Assembly: GCA_017472605.1 (NCBI GenBank)
Contig: JAFUPV010000019.1
Span: forward strand, 1-64,000
From: Lachnospiraceae bacterium
Lineage (GTDB): Bacteria > Bacillota > Clostridia > Lachnospirales > Lachnospiraceae
Direction: 5' to 3'
DNA length: 64,000 bases
The notes below the pieces were generated by a model. That model was not told the DNA's origin and did no database searches. It saw nothing but the letters and a program-made list of their open reading frames with translations. A program made the position numbers and the translations under genes. Positions 1 through 7,907 of the stretch are shown piece by piece (position 1 is the stretch's first letter; every line of letters begins with the position of its first letter).

Positions 1-3000
1 TATGACAGCGGCGATCCCAAGTGGGAGCTGATCGACTGTGACGCATATGGGGAGGGCTGGCAGTATGTCAGCGGTATCGTCTCCACCGATGACGAAAACT
101 CCGTGACCACACGTACCTACAACGCGATCCACTTCTATGTGTTCTATTCGAACCAGATGAACGCGGCTTATTTCACGGACATCCAGCTGATGAAGGACAA
201 TGGCCCCAGCTATACCTACGACAGCCAGGGCAACCTGAACACGGCGAAGCAGTCCCGGCAGAAGGACAGCTTCCACTACGGCCAGGACAACCTGCTGTCC
301 CGAATGGCGCAGATGGACGGTACCGCGTTCGAGTATACCTATGATGGGAAAAAGCGCCTGCTTTCCGCAAAGAGCACGGAAGGAGTACGCTACAGCTACA
401 CCTACAACGAACAGGGGCTTCCGACCTCTGCCGTGATCCAGGGCGACTGGTATTCCACGGCGGTGACGGTTGGCAGGACCTATTTCATCCGCCAGAAGCG
501 TTCCGGCAAGTACCTGGATACCCGCCAGGGGGACGTGACCGGTTCCAACATCCACCAGTATGAGTACAACGGTTCCGCTGACCAGCAGTGGAAGGTGGAG
601 GACGCCGGGGACGGCTATGTGAAGTTCATCGTCCAGTCCGGTACTGCGACCAGGGCGCTGGATGTGGCAAATGGCGCGGATGCCGACGGCACCAATGTGC
701 AGCTGTATGACGATGACGGCACACAGGCGCAGAAGTTCCGCTTAAAGCCGGTGGAAGGCGGCGGATACCTGATCCTTGCCAAATGCTCCAATGATGTGCG
801 CGGCCTCCATGTGGCGGACAATTCCCTGGACAACTTCGGGAATGTCCAGACGGATGACGCGTCGGATGAGAGCAACGCGTCGCTGGTGTGGTATTTTGAG
901 CCGGCAGACGAATCCCTGTCCATGGGCAGCATTTACCGGTTCCGTGCCCGCCACAGCGGCCAGTACCTCGGGCTGGAGAACGGGGAGACCGCAGTTGGAA
1001 CCAGGCTGGTGCAGCAGTACCGGCAGGACAGCAGGGCACAGCAGTTCCGCCAGATCAGCTCCGATGAGAGCGGTTACTGCTATCTGAGCCCGATGCATGC
1101 CACAGATCGCTGCCTGGATATCAGTACCGTTGGAAGTGACGGCTATTACCGGGTAACCCTGCAGGATATCAGCGCAGCAGACAGCAGGAAATTCCAGATC
1201 ATTTCCCAGGGGGACGGAACCTATGTGATCCAGAACAAGGAAGGCCTGCAGTTTGACCTCATGCATGGCAGCTATGAAGAGGGAACGGACGTGATCGGGA
1301 CCGGTTCGGATGGAAGCGAACCGGCAGACAATAAGCGTTTTGTCCTGGAGAGCGCAAGCGCATGGATCGAATCCTCCATGACCTATTCGGAGGATGGAAG
1401 GAACGTGCAGACCGTGACGGATGCAAGGGGCTGCGTCACAACGAATACCTATGATGCCGACAACCGCCTCCTGACATCCGTGACAGACCCGAGGGGAAAC
1501 ACGACTGCCTATACCTATGACGGGAATACGGACCGTCTGCTGAAGGTGACGGCATCAGTCGGTGGGGAGGAACGGAGTGTTGTGTATACCTATGACGGTG
1601 GTGACCGGTTGAAGAGCATCCTCCATAATGGAACGGAGTATCAGTTTGTGTATGATGACCTCGGCAGAAGGACACAAGTGACGGTCGCCGGAACAGAGAT
1701 GGAGAACTATGGCTATCTGCCCGGCAACGGCCCGCTGCAGACCGTTACCTATGCCAATGGGGAGGTCCTGACCAATGTTTTTGACAGGCAGAACCGTCTT
1801 GTGGGGCAGAAATGGAATGGAACAACGATCAGCTCCTGTGAATACGATGATTCCGGTCTGCTGATGAAGAAGACAGACACAGCGGAAGGGATCACCTGTG
1901 AGTATGGCTATGACATGACCGGCCGCCTGGTGAGCCAGCGGACCAGCCATGGGCAGGAGCTGGAGATCGGCTATGATGACAGGAACCGCGTCAGCAGCCT
2001 TGTGCAGAAGCTGGATTCCGCAAAAGTAAAAACGAAGTATCTGTATGGGGATCCGGAAGCGCAGCAGAAGCCTGGGCTGCTCTATGGAATGGAAGTGGAC
2101 GGGAACAAACGCCAGTCCATCCAGTATGACAGCCTTGGAAGGAAACGTCTGGTATACCTGCATTTAAACGACGGCGCGTACCGCTATCATGGCTACCAGT
2201 ATGAAAGCAATGCGGCCAGTGGAACGACCCATCTGCTGCCCCGCTACTATACGGTGGATGGCGGCTGGTACTGGTACAAGTATGATGAAGCCGGAAACAT
2301 CGTGACGCTGAGCCATAAGGACGGGGAAACCACGAAGGTCATCTATTATCAGTACGACAGCCTGAATCAGCTGATCCGTGAGAATAACCAGGTGCTGGAC
2401 AAGACCATCTGTTACACCTACGACCTTGGCGGAAACCTGACAATGAGGAGCGAATATGCCTACACCACAGGTTCCCTGAGCGGAAAGACGGCTGTTGCAG
2501 AGTACCCCTATACCTACCGAAGTGCCGGCTGGAAGGACCAGCTGGTCAGCTACAACAGCCAGGCCATCACCTACGATGACATGGGCAACCCGCTGAGCTG
2601 GAAGGGAAAGGGACTGACCTGGGAGAAGGGAAGGAGACTTTCGAAGATCAGCAACGCGGATGGAAGCACGCTGGCAGCGTTTGGGTATGACAGTGAGGGA
2701 AACCGCGTCCGCAAGACGGTGGCGGCAAGCGGAGTGACAACCCGGTATTACCTGAACGGTGGAAAGCTTGTCGGCATGAAACAGGGAAACCAGACCGTCC
2801 AGTTCGTATACGATCCGGATGGAGCGCCGTTCCTGATGAGAGTCAATGGTGTGGATTACTATTACCTGTTCAATGGCCAGGGAGATGTGACCGGACTTGT
2901 TGACAAGAGTAACAATCTTGTGGTATCCTATGTGTATGACAGCTGGGGCAAGCCGATCTCGACATCTGGCAGTGATGCGGATGGGATTGGATCGCTGAAT

Positions 3001-3729
3001 CCGCTTCGTTACCGTGGGTATGTGTGGGATGCGGAGAGTGGATTATATTATATGGGAAGCAGGTATTATGATCCGGAAGTAGGACGATTCTTGAATGTGG
3101 ATCGAATTGTTTCAAGTATAGGTGGTGCTATGCAGGGATATAACTTGTATGCATACTGCTTTGATAATCCGGTAAATCGAACAGACAGTTCGGGTAATTG
3201 GCCGGAATGGCTGGAAGAGTTTGGAAAGGAATTAGAACGAAGAGCGAAACATACTGTGGACATATTTGGAAGAATATTGATGTCACCACTAAACGCATTA
3301 GAATTAGAAATTGGTGTGGGTTATGGATATGGTATGGAAATATCAAAAGACATTACGGGTAAGGATTTATCTGTAGATGCCGGGCTGAAAATAAGAGAAG
3401 CAATTATTTGTTCAAGCAAAGGGGTTGATATTGTTAGTACCGCATCAGTTGGTGTAGATACGAGCATAATAAATGATAGAATAGGTTTTTCTAATATGGT
3501 AGGAATTGAACATTCATTTTCGGCTCCAAATTGTGAATGTGGTGTTTTTGCCAGTGTACAGGAACGATTACAGTGTCCAGCAAATGAGCCAATGAAAAGT
3601 TTTGGCTCAAATGCCGGATTAGGTTGGGGATTATACTATATGGTAGGTGCAGATTTTAATATAAATTTTGATTGGAAAGCATGGGGAGAAGAATTAGTTG
3701 AAATTTTTCATGATAGTTTAAAGTATTAA
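1..3729 (+). CDS. RHS/YD-repeat polymorphic toxin with internal ricin-type lectin domains (5' partial)
   Basis: The frame is open from base 1, so the true start lies upstream of the window; the GTG at 103 is internal. In order: YD repeats (about 220-430), two ricin B-like beta-trefoils with repeated QxW-type motifs (about 475-900 and 925-1365), a long YD-repeat shell (about 1380-2950), the RHS-associated core with a GLYYMGSRYYDPEVGRF motif (about 3035-3100) and a short variable tip (about 3190-3729). Known RHS proteins form a cocoon that encloses a C-terminal toxin, usually delivered to neighbouring cells; the lectin domains suggest glycan binding (inference). The tip shows no nuclease or deaminase motif I recognise and is rich in alternating beta-strand pattern. 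Base composition becomes visibly AT-richer near the core/tip junction, the usual sign of tip exchange. Confidence 0.92.
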   Translation, partial: YDSGDPKWELIDCDAYGEGWQYVSGIVSTDDENSVTTRTYNAIHFYVFYSNQMNAAYFTDIQLMKDNGPSYTYDSQGNLNTAKQSRQKDSFHYGQDNLLSRMAQMDGTAFEYTYDGKKRLLSAKSTEGVRYSYTYNEQGLPTSAVIQGDWYSTAVTVGRTYFIRQKRSGKYLDTRQGDVTGSNIHQYEYNGSADQQWKVEDAGDGYVKFIVQSGTATRALDVANGADADGTNVQLYDDDGTQAQKFRLKPVEGGGYLILAKCSNDVRGLHVADNSLDNFGNVQTDDASDESNASLVWYFEPADESLSMGSIYRFRARHSGQYLGLENGETAVGTRLVQQYRQDSRAQQFRQISSDESGYCYLSPMHATDRCLDISTVGSDGYYRVTLQDISAADSRKFQIISQGDGTYVIQNKEGLQFDLMHGSYEEGTDVIGTGSDGSEPADNKRFVLESASAWIESSMTYSEDGRNVQTVTDARGCVTTNTYDADNRLLTSVTDPRGNTTAYTYDGNTDRLLKVTASVGGEERSVVYTYDGGDRLKSILHNGTEYQFVYDDLGRRTQVTVAGTEMENYGYLPGNGPLQTVTYANGEVLTNVFDRQNRLVGQKWNGTTISSCEYDDSGLLMKKTDTAEGITCEYGYDMTGRLVSQRTSHGQELEIGYDDRNRVSSLVQKLDSAKVKTKYLYGDPEAQQKPGLLYGMEVDGNKRQSIQYDSLGRKRLVYLHLNDGAYRYHGYQYESNAASGTTHLLPRYYTVDGGWYWYKYDEAGNIVTLSHKDGETTKVIYYQYDSLNQLIRENNQVLDKTICYTYDLGGNLTMRSEYAYTTGSLSGKTAVAEYPYTYRSAGWKDQLVSYNSQAITYDDMGNPLSWKGKGLTWEKGRRLSKISNADGSTLAAFGYDSEGNRVRKTVAASGVTTRYYLNGGKLVGMKQGNQTVQFVYDPDGAPFLMRVNGVDYYYLFNGQGDVTGLVDKSNNLVVSYVYDSWGKPISTSGSDADGIGSLNPLRYRGYVWDAESGLYYMGSRYYDPEVGRFLNVDRIVSSIGGAMQGYNLYAYCFDNPVNRTDSSGNWPEWLEEFGKELERRAKHTVDIFGRILMSPLNALELEIGVGYGYGMEISKDITGKDLSVDAGLKIREAIICSSKGVDIVSTASVGVDTSIINDRIGFSNMVGIEHSFSAPNCECGVFASVQERLQCPANEPMKSFGSNAGLGWGLYYMVGADFNINFDWKAWGEELVEIFHDSLKY

Positions 3730-3745
3730 TAACTGACTGAATAAT

Positions 3746-3774
3746 CTGGTTCTCCAACAGTGTTGGAGAACCAG
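3746..3774. repeat. Perfect inverted repeat after the RHS gene
   Basis: Two 13-bp arms (CTGGTTCTCCAAC and its complement) surround a 3-base loop 16 bases after the RHS stop codon. There is no T-run on either side, so it is a hairpin that may stabilise a 3' end rather than a classical intrinsic terminator. It separates the toxin gene from the orphan array. Confidence 0.7.
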
Positions 3775-3854
3775 TGGTATCTATGATAGCATGGATAATA
3801 ATTAATATTTTCGTTGGTGATCATGGCAGGTAAAAATTTGAGGAAGAAGGAGCG

Positions 3855-4577
3855 ATGAGAATGAAGGCAGTGATTGCTATGTTAATAGGAATAAATATTA
3901 TGTTTTCAGATTTATATGATATGGGAGAATCCGTAGATAAAACAGGATTTTCATTACAGGAAATGACCATGGAAGAGCAAATGGAGTATGAAAACAGCCT
4001 GGAAATCACGAAATATCTGGAGGAACCGGAAGAAGAGATCAAAGAGCCGATTGATTGCTTTGATGTGAGCGAGGATGGGATTATTTTAATTGGATGTTAT
4101 CGAAAATTAAACAAAAGAATCATGCTCTATGATTCAGATGGGAGCTTTTTATGGCAATATCAAATTCATCTGCGTGGAGAGTTCGAAATTGAATGGGTGA
4201 ACGATGGCATTGCATTGTATTCCGGAGAATACCAGGTTGCTATTGTGTTTGATTTATCAGGAAAAATCATATCGGTAAAAAAGATTAATAATACGTTGCA
4301 AAGTCGTAACTATTGGTACCAGCTCTATGATCGTACATGCATTGCTGTTGGAAACCGAGAGTATGTTATAAGGAGTGAAATGGGAATCCTGAATTGGATC
4401 GGTACAAGTCAGACGCAACTGGTTCTGATCGAAGAGAATGGAGAGGAAAAGATTCTTTATGATGTGAATGATCGTACAATTGTTATTATGGTAATCACAC
4501 TAAGTGTAGCTACATGTGCATGTATTGTACATAAAATTTATGAAAAGAAGAAGTTCTCCAGGACTTATGGTTATTGA
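3855..4577 (+). CDS. Membrane-anchored protein with propeller-like middle; immunity candidate
   Basis: A 240-residue protein of no family I recognise. It begins with a hydrophobic segment (residues 4-17), continues with an acidic stretch (about 35-65), then short beta-strand units such as FDVSEDGIILIGCY and RIMLYDSDGSFLW that resemble blades of a beta-propeller, and ends with a clear membrane segment (about 210-225) and a basic tail. The start follows a good AAGGAG site. It is the first gene after the RHS toxin and shares its AT-rich tip composition. Position and topology fit an immunity protein guarding the membrane, but this is inference only. Confidence 0.75.
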   Translation: MRMKAVIAMLIGINIMFSDLYDMGESVDKTGFSLQEMTMEEQMEYENSLEITKYLEEPEEEIKEPIDCFDVSEDGIILIGCYRKLNKRIMLYDSDGSFLWQYQIHLRGEFEIEWVNDGIALYSGEYQVAIVFDLSGKIISVKKINNTLQSRNYWYQLYDRTCIAVGNREYVIRSEMGILNWIGTSQTQLVLIEENGEEKILYDVNDRTIVIMVITLSVATCACIVHKIYEKKKFSRTYGY

Positions 4578-4594
4578 TTTTATTATGGGGGGTA

Positions 4595-4741
4595 TTGCTC
4601 TCAGTTGATAAAGCGAGCAAAACTTGTCGAACTGCCATCGGTGAGATTATTTCTAAAACAGAGAAAGCGTTCTTGTATCTTGAAAAAATTAAGAAAGATG
4701 AGCCCTGGGATACTTATGCGATTGGAAAGAGTTCAAAATGA
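4595..4741 (+). pseudogene. Short open frame, probable gene remnant
   Basis: This frame encodes about 48 residues including AIGEIISKTEKAFLYLEK and a WDTYAIGKSSK end; the only visible start is a TTG poorly placed behind a G-run. Its stop TGA overlaps the ATG of the next gene (ATGA), so it may be translationally coupled to it. The amphipathic, charged content looks like real protein, most likely the tail of a decayed member of the orphan array. Confidence 0.35.
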
Positions 4742-5328
4742 GCGAAAAATTTTTTCACGAATTTAGCAAAGAGGAAATAATAGGTGCTTTTATATACCAG
4801 ATAGCTAGATATGAGAAGTCGTTAAGATGGAATCGAATTTTCCTGGCACCGGGACGACTGAAACAGTTGCTCAATAGTCTGGAAACAATCGAGCGGCTAA
4901 TTTACATGTTGGAATCTGACAAAGATTTATACGGATATGAGCTCGAAAAAATGATCAATAACGTTAAGGATAACAAGGTACTCAGACATTTGTCAGTATC
5001 AGATTATGAATGGAATATGGTATATGTAAGAAATGGTAAGATAAATTATCCCAGAATTAATAGTCTAATGTTTGAAATTATTGGCAGAAGTAAACGGTTA
5101 ATTCAGCAACGCCCGAAGGGATATAAAGAAATGCTCTCTCTTTTGTTGAAAGGACTGCATAATCTGCCAAGAGCATATATGAGCGATTATCCATTGTGGG
5201 GAGCCGAGGGATTACATATTGAAGAAGAGAGTGCAATTGAATACAGCAGGGGATATTTAAAAGGAATCATTGAGACAGATACCATAGAAGGAATGAAATT
5301 TGGCAAAGGGAAATGTATTAGCACTTAA
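4738..5328 (+). CDS. Orphan helical protein; immunity candidate
   Basis: A 196-residue protein without signal peptide or membrane segment. I do not recognise the family. Predicted content is mostly helical and charged, with aromatic patches (for example DYEWNMVYVRNG). The ATG overlaps the stop of the preceding short frame. It lies in the same-strand AT-rich array behind the RHS toxin. Small soluble orphan genes in this position are often immunity proteins for current or former toxin tips; that role is inferred from place alone. Confidence 0.7.
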   Translation: MSEKFFHEFSKEEIIGAFIYQIARYEKSLRWNRIFLAPGRLKQLLNSLETIERLIYMLESDKDLYGYELEKMINNVKDNKVLRHLSVSDYEWNMVYVRNGKINYPRINSLMFEIIGRSKRLIQQRPKGYKEMLSLLLKGLHNLPRAYMSDYPLWGAEGLHIEEESAIEYSRGYLKGIIETDTIEGMKFGKGKCIST

Positions 5329-5417
5329 ACCATGAGAATCAGGAATGGTATGCAAAGTGCATTCCTGTATCGATATTTACGTTATATTCTTCAAACAGAC
5401 AAACAAAAGGTGAAAGG

Positions 5418-6092
5418 ATGAAGGTTAAGGAAAAACTGAAAAAGATATACGGTTTTGCGGAAAAGGATGAACTGACAGATGAGCAATATGCATGGCTGGA
5501 ACGCTTTTCAACAGATCGTGACACATTTGTCCGAAGTGAGACTGCATCAATATTATTTCAATTTGTTAATGAGAGGGCAAAGCAAATTCTGCTATTTTTA
5601 GCAAATGATAAAAATTATTTTGTCAGAGTGGAGGCTTATGATTCACTTAGCGCATTTGCCTTTGCAGAAGTGGCTTTATTTTTGCAGAAGAAGATATTTA
5701 CGGAAAAAAATGAACTGGCAAAGGGATATGCAATTTTATCATGGGCTGATGTAACAGGTAAATTGCAGGAAAAGAGAGAGGCAGAAAATCTGGAATTCAT
5801 TGAAAAAAGCATGATACATGACGGAAATGACTGGATTCCGCTTTGCTGGTATTATGCACAATATCGATTAGGCAATCGAGAATGTATCAATAATATTTTT
5901 TCCTGTTTATATAGTGAGGACTATCATGTACGGCACAGCGCAATTAGTACATTAAATGAATTTCTTGATCCGGACAATTGTGAAAGAATTCGAATGGAAA
6001 TAGAGAAGGTTTATCAAAATGAAACGGCAGTCAGTGTAAGAGATGCTGCGATGAGATTGCTTAGAAAAACGAGTGAGATTATCCGGATGTGA
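5418..6092 (+). CDS. HEAT-repeat protein; likely immunity protein
   Basis: A 224-residue soluble protein built of paired helices. Repeated patterns DRDTFVRSETASILFQFV (about residues 33-50), NYFVRVEAYDSLSAFA (about 66-81) and DYHVRHSAISTLNEFL (about 173-188) share the [FH]VR.[ES]A..[ST]L signature of HEAT-like repeats. HEAT/ARM-type proteins are common immunity families next to polymorphic toxins (established knowledge). The start has a well-spaced AAAGG site. Of the orphan genes here it is the best candidate to neutralise an RHS tip, although nothing shows that it matches the tip of this particular toxin. Confidence 0.8.
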   Translation: MKVKEKLKKIYGFAEKDELTDEQYAWLERFSTDRDTFVRSETASILFQFVNERAKQILLFLANDKNYFVRVEAYDSLSAFAFAEVALFLQKKIFTEKNELAKGYAILSWADVTGKLQEKREAENLEFIEKSMIHDGNDWIPLCWYYAQYRLGNRECINNIFSCLYSEDYHVRHSAISTLNEFLDPDNCERIRMEIEKVYQNETAVSVRDAAMRLLRKTSEIIRM

Positions 6093-6250
6093 AAGATTCA
6101 GAAAAAGAATTTGTGTTGCATCAATGAAATAAAAAAGATTTCGTTTTGAAATGGTTTTTGATTGCGATAAGTGCACTGTAGCACGATTTGAGTACGAATA
6201 GCAATTGTTAATAGGTTGATTCTGAAAATCAAAAAGGAAGAACATGCGAT

Positions 6251-6652
6251 ATGAATTTGGATATTGAAAAAGAAATGGTGAATTATTTTATTCTTAAATC
6301 AAAACGAGAACGGACCTACTGGGAATTAAGTACACCAAGAAAAAGAAGTTCAGGAATAGGAAGATTTTGCTATGGAGAATATTTGAACCGATCGCTGTTT
6401 GTAGAATTAAATGGTGAAACGAATGAAAAAATAATGGATAGGGTAAAGAGAAATGGCGGGGGAAATGCAGGATATCTTTTGACCTGGAGATATAGCGGTG
6501 AGATTGATTTGCGGCGGGGGCTTGAAACTGCCCGACAAAGGAATAATAGCTTTCTGTATATGGGTAATGGAATTGCTTATTATTTTGAAGAATGGTATGC
6601 GGGAAAAACGCCGGAGTATCTGTTGATTTCTGGTGCACAGTTGCTGCGATAG
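6251..6652 (+). CDS. Small orphan protein in the RHS array
   Basis: A 133-residue protein with no signal peptide or membrane helix and no family I recognise. It is basic near the N-terminus (LKSKRERTYWELSTPRKR) and has a beta/aromatic C-terminal half (NNSFLYMGNGIAYYFEEWY). A ribosome binding site (AAGGAAG) precedes the ATG. It shares strand and AT-rich composition with its neighbours, so an immunity or toxin-accessory role is plausible but unproven. Confidence 0.65.
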   Translation: MNLDIEKEMVNYFILKSKRERTYWELSTPRKRSSGIGRFCYGEYLNRSLFVELNGETNEKIMDRVKRNGGGNAGYLLTWRYSGEIDLRRGLETARQRNNSFLYMGNGIAYYFEEWYAGKTPEYLLISGAQLLR

Positions 6653-6683
6653 GTTTTGCTAATGGCGTGCGTATTATTTGGAA

Positions 6684-7376
6684 ATGGAAGACGATAGAAA
6701 GTATTCGATGCCGGAATCTATTGAATTGATAAAAACGAAAGAAATAGTTCGGAGCGTGAACATGGGAATAAATAGAATTTTATTTGCTTACAATCAGGAT
6801 CCAGGTATTATGGAAGGTGTATGTATCTTATTAGGGAGTGTTATCTTTCCGGCAGCATTATTATTTGCCCATTGCTGCTGGCAAAGGAAAAAGAAGCATC
6901 AATGGGAAGTAGAAACAATTATGGTACGCCGGCTGCCATGGAAGTGGAAATCAATCTCCTATTCGCTGATTACTGGAATTGGGATAAAGGGAGCGGTGAA
7001 TCCGAAGCATTTTCCCATCTGTGACAAGAGTGGTCGCCAAAGAGCAGTCGTGTCGCTGTATAAGACGAAAGCAGAATATTTATATACCATATTTCCGGAT
7101 GCGAAGTGCAGTGTTCCTGGCTATGAGGAGGGAAGCATATTACAATTCTATTTGAACGATGAAAATGAGCTGAACGTTTTACTGGAAAAGACGAGTGTGA
7201 ATGTGTATATAACCGAAGATATGTACCAATTGCATCAATATGAGTTGGATAAGATATTTTATAAATATCCGGGACATGGATTTGTTTCCTGTCGGAACAG
7301 GAAAGGAAAAAATTGTGAGTATTATGCAGGAAGAATTTTTGTACCATATGAGACATTACTTGAAGTGTGTAAATGA
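6684..7376 (+). CDS. Single-pass membrane protein in the RHS array
   Basis: About 230 residues with one membrane segment (IMEGVCILLGSVIFPAALLF) followed by a basic HCCWQRKKKH stretch and a soluble domain of about 150 residues. The start is uncertain: an ATG at 6684 and an in-frame TTG at 6678 lack good ribosome sites, while the ATG at 6762 follows a GGAG. No family is recognised. The topology resembles that of the first gene of the array, an anchored protein with a soluble domain, which would suit immunity at the membrane. Confidence 0.65.
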   Translation: MEDDRKYSMPESIELIKTKEIVRSVNMGINRILFAYNQDPGIMEGVCILLGSVIFPAALLFAHCCWQRKKKHQWEVETIMVRRLPWKWKSISYSLITGIGIKGAVNPKHFPICDKSGRQRAVVSLYKTKAEYLYTIFPDAKCSVPGYEEGSILQFYLNDENELNVLLEKTSVNVYITEDMYQLHQYELDKIFYKYPGHGFVSCRNRKGKNCEYYAGRIFVPYETLLEVCK

Positions 7377-7426
7377 TGATACCGATTAACTTTCGAGATA
7401 CAGAATTCGTTGCTTTAATCAGAAAG

Positions 7427-7444
7427 AACGCGTAAGGCGTTTTC
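7427..7444 (+). terminator. Short hairpin with T-run
   Basis: AACGC-GTAAG-GCGTT followed by TTC, 50 bases after the last gene of the orphan array. The stem has only five pairs, so this is a weak terminator call. Confidence 0.35.
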
Positions 7445-7475
7445 ATAAGGAATCCGATTTCCTGGAATTTCGTTT

Positions 7476-7640
7476 ATGCTGAAAATTCATAATGCATGCT
7501 TTGTTATTTCCGAAGCAGAAGAAGTTGTGGATTTTATGTTTTCCGGAGCAAACCAGCTGACCATAATGGCAAAGATGTGGACCGGATCGCCAAAGATATT
7601 AAAGGATTATATTGGATCGATTGCGGCGTTGGTAATATAA
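7476..7640 (+). CDS. Possible 54-residue small protein or gene remnant
   Basis: An ATG-initiated frame (starting MLKIHNACFVISEAEEVVDF) of 54 codons with a plausible hydrophobic/charged pattern ending GSIAALVI. There is no good ribosome site. It sits in the 530-base stretch between the orphan array and the ABC exporter, which otherwise shows no gene. It could be the tail of a decayed array member. A downstream frame merges with the exporter frame but has no real start. Confidence 0.3.
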   Translation: MLKIHNACFVISEAEEVVDFMFSGANQLTIMAKMWTGSPKILKDYIGSIAALVI

Positions 7641-7907
7641 TCAATACCTGTCGAATAAGTTTCAGTAATGCCGATGATTCTTTTGATTATGAATTCAGGG
7701 ATCATTACTGCTGTTTGCGATGCTTCCAGAGAAGACGATAAAGAGAATAAGAAATATAAAAGTCCATTTCATTCTGCGAAAATCTATGATATGATGATAA
7801 AACACTGCCTGTCGAAACCGGAATGCAAAAGGAAATCTGAGAATCCAATGCAGATCAAGCGGAAGCCTCCGGTGAGAGAACAGGCAGAAAATCGGGAGGA
7901 AAGCATA

